Assembly (NCBI RefSeq): GCF_051857535.1
Contig: NZ_JBPZGY010000008.1
Span: 154,669-218,668 of the forward strand
Reading direction: 5' to 3'
From: Roseateles_B sp051857535
GTDB lineage: Bacteria > Pseudomonadota > Gammaproteobacteria > Burkholderiales > Burkholderiaceae_C
Length of the DNA: 64,000 nucleotides
Shown here: positions 8,184-15,038 of the stretch, one piece after another
How positions within the stretch are numbered: position 1 is the stretch's first letter
Layout: the number at the start of each line of letters is the position of its first letter
Notes under the pieces: model-generated
What the model saw: only the letters and a program-made list of their open reading frames with translations
Told to the model about the DNA's origin: nothing
Databases searched by the model: none
Program-made: the position numbers and the translations under genes

Positions 8184-9031
8184 GCGGCCTCCTGCCAGCC
8201 GGCCAGCACGCGGCGTGCAAGCTGCCGCGCCAGGTCCAGCTCCTGCAGCAGCTCGGGCAGCGGCGGGATGTGGTCGTCGCGCTCGATCATGGTGGGCAGG
8301 GGGCCCAGGCGCTGCAGGGTGTAGGCATAGAGCTGCCAGACGGCATCGCAGACGGGGTGGTCGTGGGTATCGATGAGCAGGTCGCCCTGGTCCTCGTGGC
8401 CGGCCAGGTGGATCTGGCGGATGCGGTCGGCAGGCAGGGCGTCGATGAAGGCGCGCGCATCGAAGCCGTGGTTGCGGCTGGAGACGTAGACGTTGTTGAC
8501 GTCCAGCAGCAGCATCGCGCCGCTGCGCCTGAGCAGCTCGGCGATGAAGGCGGCCTCGCCCATTTCGTCCTGGGCATAGCGCACATAGCTGGAGACGTTC
8601 TCCAGCACCAGGGGCCGGCCCAGCAGGGTCTGGACCTCGTCGATGCGCGGCAGCAGGTGGCGCAGCGTGGCCTCGGTGTAGGGCAGGGGCAGCAGGTCGT
8701 GCAGGCGGCGGTGGTCCACGCCGCCCCAGCAGAGGTGGTCGGACACCCAGCCCGGCTCGATGCGATCGGCCAGGGCGCGCAGCGCGTGAAGGTAGCTGCG
8801 GTCCAGCGGATCGGCACTGCCGATGGACAGGGACACGCCATGCATCACCACGGGGTAGTCGCGGCGCAGGCGTTCCAGGTGGTGCAGGGGCTTGCCGCCC
8901 GGCACCAGGTAGTTCTCGGAAATGATCTCCAGCCACTGCGGACGCAGCGCCGGGTCCAGGGGCTCGCAGAGGGCCTGGTAGTGCTCGACGCGCAAGCCCA
9001 GGCCGAAGCCTTCGACGGGGCGTGAATTCAT
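8180..9031 (-). CDS. bufB: Multinuclear non-heme iron oxygenase (DUF692, BufB)
   Basis: The protein has 283 residues in a TIM-barrel layout. Conserved segments are GFGLGLRVEHY near the N-terminus, WLEIISENYL, MHGVSLSIGS, VSDHLCW, LVLENVSSYVR, LLLDVNNVYVS and IHLAGHE; the His, Glu, Asp and Asn residues in these segments bind the iron cluster in the family. Enzymes of this family modify cysteines of precursor peptides, forming thiooxazole groups in bufferins. The neighbouring cysteine-rich secreted peptide (9111-9371) is the obvious substrate and bufC the partner. The ATG at 9031 matches family length; a start at 9085 would add 18 residues. Confidence 0.92.
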   Translation of the reverse strand: MNSRPVEGFGLGLRVEHYQALCEPLDPALRPQWLEIISENYLVPGGKPLHHLERLRRDYPVVMHGVSLSIGSADPLDRSYLHALRALADRIEPGWVSDHLCWGGVDHRRLHDLLPLPYTEATLRHLLPRIDEVQTLLGRPLVLENVSSYVRYAQDEMGEAAFIAELLRRSGAMLLLDVNNVYVSSRNHGFDARAFIDALPADRIRQIHLAGHEDQGDLLIDTHDHPVCDAVWQLYAYTLQRLGPLPTMIERDDHIPPLPELLQELDLARQLARRVLAGWQEAA

Positions 9032-9110
9032 GGAGGTATTCGGTGGACAGGGCCGGCCGCCGCCCCTGACCGCAGGCGGCCGCACCGACCCCGTCAGTGC
9101 GGACGAGGGC

Positions 9111-9371
9111 TTACTTCTGGACGGTGCCGCCGGCCTTCTTGCACTCGGCTTCGGACTTCTTGACCCAGCCCTGGCCCTTGCAGCTGTTGTGGCCCTTGCA
9201 GTCGTTCTTGGCCGTCTTGCACTCGGACGTGCCCTTGCAGCTGTTGACGCCGGCGCACTTCACCATGCCGTCGTCTGCAGGCGCAGCGGCCTGCGCGGGC
9301 AGCGTGGCGGCGGCGAACAGGGCGGCGGCGGCGGCGGCGACGGACAGGCCGGTCTTGAGGCTTTGTTGCAT
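9111..9371 (-). CDS. bufA2: BufA2-type bufferin precursor (periplasmic copper-binding RiPP)
   Basis: This 86-residue precursor has a signal peptide of about 29 residues (AAATLPAQA) and a short core with six cysteines, five of them in a repeated CKG pattern: KCAGVNSCKGTSEC and NDCKGHNSCKGQGW. It matches the BufA2 class of bufferins, whose cysteines are converted by BufB so that the exported peptide binds copper and protects the cell. AGGAG sits six bases upstream of the ATG. It is the first gene of bufA2-bufB-bufC, 79 bp before bufB. The function is inferred from family and context; the modified residues cannot be read from the sequence. Confidence 0.9.
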   Translation of the reverse strand: MQQSLKTGLSVAAAAAALFAAATLPAQAAAPADDGMVKCAGVNSCKGTSECKTAKNDCKGHNSCKGQGWVKKSEAECKKAGGTVQK

Positions 9372-9455
9372 GTGATTCTCCTGAGTTGCTCTGTGTTGAG
9401 ATGGGTAGGAGACCCGGCGCGGCGGCCGGGGCCGTTCGCGATGGATCTGCGGGTC

Positions 9456-9482
9456 TGTCGCGCACGGCTCCGCGAACTTACA
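9456..9482 (-). promoter_or_regulatory. Candidate ECF-sigma-type promoter for bufA2
   Basis: On the minus strand TGTAAG (9482-9477) is followed after 16 bases by CGACA (9460-9456), 85 bases before the bufA2 start. The pattern resembles the GTAAC-N16-CGA promoters recognised by ECF sigma factors that drive bufferin operons in other proteobacteria. No sigma or anti-sigma gene is present in the window, so the assignment is tentative. Confidence 0.3.
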
Positions 9483-9606
9483 CCCCCGCCGCCGAAAAAG
9501 ATGTAACAAGCGGGCCTCACTGCGCCCCGGCGCGGCCGGCACGCCGCGCGCCGCGCTGCGCAAGGTCCAGACGGCCTAAAGTAGCGGCACGCTGCCGGAG
9601 AACGCG

Positions 9607-10530
9607 ATGCTGAACACCGAAAGCCCGCCTCCCCAGGCCCCCGCCCTGGACCTGTGCCCGACACCCCAGCTGCTGGCCTGGCTCGTGGACGACCAGCAGC
9701 AGGCCCTGGCCGCCGTGCAGGCCGCCCGGCCGCAGCTGCTGGCCGCGGTGGAGGCCGCCCTGCCCCGCCTGCGCCGGGGCGGTCGGCTGGTCTATGTCGG
9801 CGCCGGCAGCTCGGGTCGCCTGGGCGTGCTGGACAGCGTGGTGCTGACGCCCACCTTCAGCTGGCCGCGCGAGCGCGCCCTGGGTCTGATGGCGGGCGGC
9901 CCGCGGGCCATGTTCGAGGCCATGGAAGGCGCCGAGGACGACGAGGCCGCAGGCCGCCGCGAGCTGCAGGCCCTGGCCCCCACGACGGACGATGTGGTGA
10001 TCGCCCTGGCCGCCTCGGGCAGCACGCCCTATGTGCTGGGTGCCGTGGCCGCGGCACGCGAGGCCGGCGCCCTGAGCCTGGGCATCGCCAACAACGCCGG
10101 CACCCCCCTGCTGGCGCAGGCGGACCTCGGCATCCTGCTGGACACCGGCCCCGAGCTGATCGCCGGCAGCACGCGACTCAAGGCGGGCACGGCACAGAAG
10201 ATCGCGCTCAACACCCTCTCCAGCGCCCTGATGGTGGGCCTGCACCGGGTGCATGGCTGCTGGATGGTGGACATGCGGGCCGCCAATGCCAAGCTGCGCC
10301 GCCGCGCCCTGGCCCTGGCCGAGCGCCTGGGGCGGGCCACGCCCGACGCCGCGCAGGCCGCGCTGCAGGTCTGCGAAGGCGAGCTCAAGCCGACGATCCT
10401 GATGCTGCGCGCCGGCCTGGGGGCCGCCGACGCCCGCGCGCTGCTGGCCCGCTGCGAGGGCCATCTGCGGCGGGCGCTGGAGGCTGCGGGGATTCAGGAG
10501 GACCAGGCCGCGCTTGCAGGCAAGACCTGA
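9607..10530 (+). CDS. murQ: N-acetylmuramic acid 6-phosphate etherase
   Basis: MurQ cleaves the lactyl ether of MurNAc-6-phosphate to give GlcNAc-6-phosphate and D-lactate, a step of cytoplasmic peptidoglycan recycling. The 307-residue protein has the SIS sugar-phosphate fold: LVYVGAGSSGRLGVLDSV (from about 62), MEGAEDDEAAG with the conserved acidic residues, VVIALAASGSTPYVLGA, and the family motif GSTRLKAGTAQKIALN. Length and motifs are normal. It stands alone here, without a PTS or anmK neighbour, but the window contains other murein-recycling genes. Its last codons and stop are formed by a 19-bp sequence repeated elsewhere (10516-10534). Confidence 0.95.
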   Translation: MLNTESPPPQAPALDLCPTPQLLAWLVDDQQQALAAVQAARPQLLAAVEAALPRLRRGGRLVYVGAGSSGRLGVLDSVVLTPTFSWPRERALGLMAGGPRAMFEAMEGAEDDEAAGRRELQALAPTTDDVVIALAASGSTPYVLGAVAAAREAGALSLGIANNAGTPLLAQADLGILLDTGPELIAGSTRLKAGTAQKIALNTLSSALMVGLHRVHGCWMVDMRAANAKLRRRALALAERLGRATPDAAQAALQVCEGELKPTILMLRAGLGAADARALLARCEGHLRRALEAAGIQEDQAALAGKT

Positions 10531-10534
10531 CCCC
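10516..10534 (+). repeat. 19-bp dispersed repeat, copy 1
   Basis: GCAGGCAAGACCTGACCCC covers the last codons and the stop of murQ. The identical 19 bases occur in the opposite orientation at 12826-12844, where they also form the end of a gene. Confidence 0.8.
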
Positions 10535-10551
10535 CTGTCACAACCGCGCGT

Positions 10552-11982
10552 TCAGCGGCCCTGGCCACGCTGCCGCCGGACCACGCCGCCCATCAGCAGC
10601 AGGGTGCTCAGCGCCAGGGCCAGGGAGGCGGGCTCGGGCACGGTCTTGAGGCCCTGGGGCTGGTAGACCGAGCCCTTGAGGTCCGCGTCGCTGATGCCGA
10701 AGACGTAGAAGTTGTTGGTGCCAGCCACCTCGGGCAGGAAGTCGTTGTCATTGGCCACCCACAGCGTGTGCAGCAGCTGGCCCTTCCAGACCAGGTCCTC
10801 GCCCCAGCTGAGGCCCTCGATCTTGGCGGGCACGGTCTCGGCCGTGATGCCGACGCCAGCACCGATCAGCGTGGCCGCGACGTCCAGAAAGAGGCTCTTC
10901 TTCACGGCGAAGCTGCGCAGGTCGCCCTTCCTGCCACTGATGTCCGTGGCGCCGGCCAGGTCGATCTTGAACAGCTTCTTGGTCTTGGCGGCGCTGCCGT
11001 CGCCCAGGCCGGCGCCGTCACGCTCGTCCAGGATGAACTCGTGGTCGTTGAGGGCCAGGATCTCGCTGACGCCGCTGCCCTCGGTGAGCTGGTAGGCGTA
11101 CTGGCGGGTCGTGCCACTGGCCACGTCGATGGTGACGATGCGGATGACCTTGTTGCTGTCCTGCAGAAGCGGGGCCTGCATCACACCGACCAGGGTCTTG
11201 CCGTCGGGCGTCAGGGCCAGGCCCTCCATGCCCTTGTTGGCCACGCGGCCGCTGCTGTTGACGGGCTTGTCCTCGGCGGCCGTGGTGGTGCCCAGCACCT
11301 TCACACCCAGCTCGGCCGGCAGGGCGTAGCTGCGCAGGCGCTGGCCCGTGGCGCGGTCGAACTGGTAGACGTAGGGGCCGTATTCATCGCTGATGAAGAC
11401 GCTCTTGCCGTCGTTGGAGACGCGCGCGCCTTCGGGGTCCAGGCGGGCGTTGTCCGGGTTCAGTGAGGACTTGGCCGGGTCGAAGCCGTCCGAGCGGCCG
11501 GTGAAGTACTGGCGCGTGGCCGTGTTCTGGGCCGGGGCACCGTTGGGCAGGCCGTAGGCCGCGCCCGAACCGTAGTTCAGCGCCGTGGGGCTGGACAGCA
11601 GGGTGGTGCGCTGCAGCGTGGGTGTCAGCGTGAAGGGCAAGGCGCCGCCGGCCGAGGCCTTCAGGTCCATCTGCAGGGTGTGGAAGCGGCTGATGTAGGA
11701 GGCGGTGTTGTCCACGGCCGGGTTGTAGACGGTGGCATTGGGGCCGCGGTCCGGCAGGGCGATGAAGGTGCTGCCGCCGGCCCAGGCCAGGGCCGAGCCC
11801 ATGCCGCCCAGCACATCGGCGGGCAGGCCGTTCTCCAGGGTGCCGGTGAGGCCGGACTTGTCATGCAGGCCCGACAGCGAGCCGACGGCCAGCAGCGGCG
11901 CGGCCGTGGCGGCGGCGGGCAGGGCCAGGCTCAGGCTCAGGACCAGGGCGCGGGAGGAGGGAATGGGCAGAGGACGGGACAT
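10552..11982 (-). CDS. Esterase-like phytase family protein with PEP-CTERM anchor
   Basis: The protein has 476 residues. A signal peptide (ALVLSLSLALPAAATAAP) is followed by a beta-propeller-like body with repeated motifs such as FIALPDRGPNATVYNPA, RVSNDGKSVFISDEYGPYVY and NKGMEGLALTPDGKTL. These are typical of the esterase-like phytase family, which acts on phosphoesters or phytate outside the cytoplasm. The C-terminus VPEPASLALALSTLLLMGG followed by RRQRGQ is a textbook PEP-CTERM sorting signal, so the protein should be processed by an exosortase and exported or surface-anchored. GGAG precedes the start at 11982. Exosortase genes are not in the window. Confidence 0.85.
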   Translation of the reverse strand: MSRPLPIPSSRALVLSLSLALPAAATAAPLLAVGSLSGLHDKSGLTGTLENGLPADVLGGMGSALAWAGGSTFIALPDRGPNATVYNPAVDNTASYISRFHTLQMDLKASAGGALPFTLTPTLQRTTLLSSPTALNYGSGAAYGLPNGAPAQNTATRQYFTGRSDGFDPAKSSLNPDNARLDPEGARVSNDGKSVFISDEYGPYVYQFDRATGQRLRSYALPAELGVKVLGTTTAAEDKPVNSSGRVANKGMEGLALTPDGKTLVGVMQAPLLQDSNKVIRIVTIDVASGTTRQYAYQLTEGSGVSEILALNDHEFILDERDGAGLGDGSAAKTKKLFKIDLAGATDISGRKGDLRSFAVKKSLFLDVAATLIGAGVGITAETVPAKIEGLSWGEDLVWKGQLLHTLWVANDNDFLPEVAGTNNFYVFGISDADLKGSVYQPQGLKTVPEPASLALALSTLLLMGGVVRRQRGQGR

Positions 11983-12100
11983 GGCAAGACTCCAGGCAGG
12001 ACCAGCCCGGCATCTTTGTGAAGCCCGGTGACAGCGCCGTGAAGCGCAGCGCCGGGCATCCCCCGTGTTCACGGGACAGGGTCAACCCGCCCGGGCCCGG

Positions 12101-12766
12101 TCAGCCGCCGAAGACCTTCTTGAGCAGGGCCGATCCCGTGCCCACCGGGTCGCGGCGGATCTGCCGCTCTTCCTCGCCGATCATGAGGAAGAGCCCGTCC
12201 AGGGCGCGGCGGGTGACGTACTGCTGGATGTTGGCGTCGTCCTGCTTCACCAGGCCCAGGCCGGCGGCCTTGCCGGCCACGGCGTTGTACTTGTCGGCCA
12301 GGGCCTGCTTCTCGGTCGCGCGAGTCACGATGGGCAGGAAACGTTCGGTCAGGGGCGCGCGGGTCTTGGCGGCGAAGAACTGGGTGACGGAATCGTCTCC
12401 GCCCTTCACGATCTTCAGCGCGTCTTCCACGCTCATGTTCCGGGCGGCATTGACCAGCAGCACGCGCGCCTCGGGCACGGCGGCCTCGGCGGCGCGGTTC
12501 ATGGCCGTCAGCAGCTCGTCCAGCTTGTGGCCCTGGCCGGTGGCCTTGAGCAGGCGGGCGGCGCCTTTGAGCGAGTCCGGCAGCTCGATGCGCACGCGCT
12601 CATCACCCAGGAAGCCGTCCTTGCGCCCCAACTGGGCCACCGCAGCCTGCGCGCCCCGCTCCAGGGCGGCTCGGATGCCGGTGGCGGCCTCGCTCTCCCC
12701 CAGGGCCCAGGCGGGCAGGGACAGTGCCAGAGGCGAGGCGATCAGGACGGCGCGGCGGTTCAGCAT
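12101..12766 (-). CDS. DUF4197 family exported protein
   Basis: The protein has 221 residues with an N-terminal signal beginning MLNRRAVLIASPLALSLPAW. The body contains ATGIRAALERGAQAAVAQLG, IELPDSLK, LLTAMNRAAEAAVPEA, LLVNAARNMSVEDALKIVKG, TQFFAAKTRAPLTERFLPIV, and ends in ALDGLFLMIGEEERQIRRDP. This is the layout of DUF4197, a widespread periplasmic protein family of unknown function. It is a standard length and complete. It lies 334 bp ahead of the PEP-CTERM gene's stop side on the same strand but with a 118-bp gap, so an operon is not certain. Confidence 0.85.
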   Translation of the reverse strand: MLNRRAVLIASPLALSLPAWALGESEAATGIRAALERGAQAAVAQLGRKDGFLGDERVRIELPDSLKGAARLLKATGQGHKLDELLTAMNRAAEAAVPEARVLLVNAARNMSVEDALKIVKGGDDSVTQFFAAKTRAPLTERFLPIVTRATEKQALADKYNAVAGKAAGLGLVKQDDANIQQYVTRRALDGLFLMIGEEERQIRRDPVGTGSALLKKVFGG

Positions 12767-12825
12767 GGGGCAACTCCTTCGGTGCAGGGGCCCATGCTAC
12801 TGCGCATGGCCCGGCCTCGCTCGGT

Positions 12826-12844
12826 GGGGTCAGGTCTTGCCTGC
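12826..12844 (-). repeat. 19-bp dispersed repeat, copy 2 (inverted)
   Basis: Read on the minus strand this is the same 19 bases as 10516-10534, again forming the codons GKT plus stop of a gene (here the DUF5329 gene). A shorter 14-base version, CAAGACCTGACCCC, is at 19161-19174. Confidence 0.8.
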
Positions 12845-13198
12845 GCGCAGCTTGAGCAGCTCCTGGCTCAGCCAGGCCTTGCTCTCGACCGGCGCGGCCG
12901 CGGCGCAGCGCACGAGGTAGGGCTTGCCGCTCATGCTGCTGCTGCTGGCGGCCTGCTGAATGAAGTCTTCGCTGCGCTTGAGACTGGCGTCGTGCGACTC
13001 CAGGTAGTCCAGCTTCTTGAGCAGGTGGCTGCGGGCCTCGGCACCGCTGTACCAGTTGCCGTTGCGGTTGAACTCGCAGCCGGAGTCCTGCAGGCGCTGC
13101 AGCAGGCTGAGGATCTCGGTGCGCACGGCAGGCGCGGTGGGCGCGGCCTGGGCGGTGCCCAGGCTCAGCAGAAGGAGCAGGGTGTAGGCGATCTTCAT
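12830..13198 (-). CDS. DUF5329 (YfeK-like) exported protein
   Basis: This 122-residue secreted protein has the signal MKIAYTLLLLLSLGTAQA. It continues with VRTEILSLLQRLQDSGCEFNR, NGNWYSGAEARSHLLKKLDY, and SEDFIQQAASSSSMSGKPYL and VRCAA. The two cysteines and the NGxWYxGxEAxxHLxxK pattern are those of the DUF5329/YfeK family of small periplasmic proteins, function unknown. The ATG at 13198 fits the signal peptide; six extra upstream codons exist. Its final codons lie inside a 19-bp dispersed repeat. It is 30 bp downstream of the YidD-like gene on the same strand. Confidence 0.85.
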   Translation of the reverse strand: MKIAYTLLLLLSLGTAQAAPTAPAVRTEILSLLQRLQDSGCEFNRNGNWYSGAEARSHLLKKLDYLESHDASLKRSEDFIQQAASSSSMSGKPYLVRCAAAAPVESKAWLSQELLKLRAGKT

Positions 13199-13228
13199 GC
13201 CGCCATCATCGCGCATGGCGCACCGTGC

Positions 13229-13645
13229 TCAGGAGAAGCGCCCGCGGAAGGCCCTGCGGCGCTGCTCGCGGCGGGACTTGCGCTCGAAGACATCGCAGGC
13301 ATCGCAGCAGTCGCAGGTGTCGCCCAGGTCACAGGCATCACCGCCACCTGCGCCGGGCAGGTCGCAGCCGCCGCAGTCGCAGTCGCAGTCGCCGCGCTGC
13401 AGGGCCGGCGGACGGTGCTGCGAACGGGGCTGCGGATGCGCCTGCGCATGCACCGCCGCACAGCGCGCCAGGCGCTCGCGCAGCAGCCACAGCCCCGTCC
13501 AGCTGCCCTTCCAGCGGATGGCACGAAAGCCCAGGCCCGAACAGCCCGCGCCGCCGCAATGCAGGCGGTAGGCACAGCCGTAGCCCTTGCGCGGCGAGAG
13601 ATGGCGCTGGTAGAGGCGGATCAGGGCCAGCAGCAGTGGGCGCAT
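13229..13645 (-). CDS. yidD: YidD-like protein with cysteine-rich C-terminal tail
   Basis: The 138-residue protein begins MRPLLLALIRLYQRHLSP, the signature of YidD, a small membrane-associated factor that helps YidC insert inner-membrane proteins. The next part, GYGCAYRLHCGGAGCSGLGF, keeps the conserved cysteine spacing in altered form. Unlike housekeeping YidD (70-90 residues), it carries an extra tail of about 75 residues with nine cysteines in CD repeats (GDCDCDCGGCD and DTCDCCDACD) and then a basic end. It is not beside rnpA or yidC, so it is a paralogue. The tail looks able to bind metal, but this is inference. Confidence 0.75.
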   Translation of the reverse strand: MRPLLLALIRLYQRHLSPRKGYGCAYRLHCGGAGCSGLGFRAIRWKGSWTGLWLLRERLARCAAVHAQAHPQPRSQHRPPALQRGDCDCDCGGCDLPGAGGGDACDLGDTCDCCDACDVFERKSRREQRRRAFRGRFS

Positions 13646-13649
13646 GGGC

Positions 13650-13781
13650 TCAACCGTGCACGAAGACATCGAGGGCACCGTGCAGATCGACGGCGGTGCC
13701 CTTGAGCCCCCGGAGGCCAGGCAGCCGCAGGCTCAGGGCATCGAGTGAGCCAAAGGGCTGGAGCGATGGGATCTGCAGCAT
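13650..13781 (-). CDS. Possible 43-residue small ORF upstream of yidD-like gene
   Basis: An ATG-started frame of 43 codons fits between the lysE stop (13792) and the YidD-like start (13645), its stop codon ending five bases before that start. The encoded peptide begins MLQIPSLQPFGSLDALSLRL and ends LDVFVHG. Third positions are GC-rich as in real genes here. There is no clear ribosome-binding site and I recognise no homologue, so it may be chance; coupling with the downstream start is the main argument for it. Confidence 0.3.
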   Translation of the reverse strand: MLQIPSLQPFGSLDALSLRLPGLRGLKGTAVDLHGALDVFVHG

Positions 13782-13791
13782 GGGCAGAGGA

Positions 13792-14421
13792 TCAGCGCTG
13801 GACGGTGGCCAGGCGCAGGGCCAGGCCGGCGAACACCAGCGCCGCGCAGCGGTTGAGCCCGCGCTGCAGGCCCGGCGAACGGCGCAGACGCTCGCCCAGC
13901 AGGCCGGCGGCCCAGGCGATGCTGCCGAAGGCGATCAGGGTCGCCAGGATGAAGACGGCGCCCAGCACCGCCAGCTGCAGGGCCACGGGGCCGCGCTCGG
14001 CGGCCACGAACTGCGGCAGCAGGGCGAAGAAGAAGAGCAGCACCTTGGGATTGCTGAGGTTCATCACGATGCCGCGCCGGTACAGCGCCGACAAGGCTTG
14101 CGCGGGGGCCTGCGCCGCACCCGGCAGCGCGGCGGCGGGTGCCCGCCAGGCGCCCCAGGCCAGGTAGAGCAGGTAGGCCGCGCCGGCCGCCTTCATCAGC
14201 GTGAAGGCCAGGGGCGAGGCCGCCAGCAGCGCCGCCAGGCCCAGGGCCACGGCCGCCGTGTGCACCACGATGCCCGTGCACAGGCCCAGCACCACGACCA
14301 GGCCGGCCCGCCGGCCCTGAGTGGCGGACTGCATCAGCACGAAGAGGTTGTCAGGCCCGGGCGTGAAACCCAGGACCAGGGCGGTGGCCAGGAAGGCCAG
14401 CAGGGTGTCGAAGGAGGGCAT
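13792..14421 (-). CDS. LysE/RhtB-family amino-acid exporter
   Basis: The 209-residue inner-membrane protein has six predicted helices. The family opening FLATALVLGFTPGPDNLFVL and the NLSNPKVLLFFFALLPQF motif are both present and typical of RhtB-type exporters that expel amino acids or homoserine lactones. The substrate is not predictable. The gene follows the GNAT gene by 12 bp on the same strand and probably shares its transcript. A second family member, only distantly similar, is at 44880. Confidence 0.9.
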   Translation of the reverse strand: MPSFDTLLAFLATALVLGFTPGPDNLFVLMQSATQGRRAGLVVVLGLCTGIVVHTAAVALGLAALLAASPLAFTLMKAAGAAYLLYLAWGAWRAPAAALPGAAQAPAQALSALYRRGIVMNLSNPKVLLFFFALLPQFVAAERGPVALQLAVLGAVFILATLIAFGSIAWAAGLLGERLRRSPGLQRGLNRCAALVFAGLALRLATVQR

Positions 14422-14433
14422 GGACGGCAGAGC

Positions 14434-14934
14434 TCAGCGCGCAAGGCCGGCATCATCGCACTCCGCTCGGCCGGGATGGCGCATGGGCTGGAAGGCTACG
14501 CCGTGGACCTGCTGCACCGGGCCTTCGGCGACAAAGCCAAAGCGCGCGTAGACCGGCATCGCGGGCAGCGAGGCATTGACGGTGAAGGGCCCGCGGTGCC
14601 CGGCCTGGCTTGCCCCGTCCTGGAGGACCTGCCACAGGCGCCGGGACAGGCCCTGGCCTTGCCAGGCCGGCGCCACGAACAGGTGGAAGAGATGGCTGGT
14701 GTCACGGCTGGCGATGAAGCCGGCCAGCGCGCCGCCGTCGGCCTCCAGCAGCCAGAAGCGGAAGCGGGGGTCGGCCAGGTAGCCGGCCTCGGCGGACGCG
14801 GACACGGAGGCCAGGAAGGGCTCGGTGCCCGCACCGTCAGGCGATAGAAAGAAGGCCGGCGCGAGTTCGACAATGAGGGCGCTGATGGCGGCCGCATCGC
14901 CCGCCTGGCCGGTGCGCAGCAGGAGGGTCGTCAT
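14434..14934 (-). CDS. GNAT-family N-acetyltransferase
   Basis: The 166-residue protein transfers an acetyl group from acetyl-CoA to an amine; the acceptor is unknown. LLRTGQAGDAAAISALIVEL is the first strand-helix, FRFWLLEADGGALAGFIASR the central sheet, and LFVAPAWQGQGLSRRLWQ holds the acetyl-CoA-binding Q-x-x-G-x-G/S loop. It ends with the family's usual PVYARFGFVAEG. It is the first gene of a minus-strand pair with lysE. Confidence 0.88.
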   Translation of the reverse strand: MTTLLLRTGQAGDAAAISALIVELAPAFFLSPDGAGTEPFLASVSASAEAGYLADPRFRFWLLEADGGALAGFIASRDTSHLFHLFVAPAWQGQGLSRRLWQVLQDGASQAGHRGPFTVNASLPAMPVYARFGFVAEGPVQQVHGVAFQPMRHPGRAECDDAGLAR

Positions 14935-14992
14935 GGCTGCCAGCTTGCCAGAGTCCAGCCGCCCGCCCGCATGCCTAGGGTCACGTCAGGCG

Positions 14993-15018
14993 TAAAAAAG
15001 GGCTGCCGAAGCAGCCCT
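14993..15018 (-). terminator. Rho-independent terminator of the M13 peptidase gene
   Basis: On the minus strand a perfect stem GGGCTGC-TTCG-GCAGCCC (15017-15000) is followed by TTTTTT. The stable TTCG tetraloop and six T residues make it a classic intrinsic terminator, 20 bases after the stop codon. Confidence 0.93.
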
Positions 15019-15038
15019 CTCCTCGCCTCAGGTCCGGC

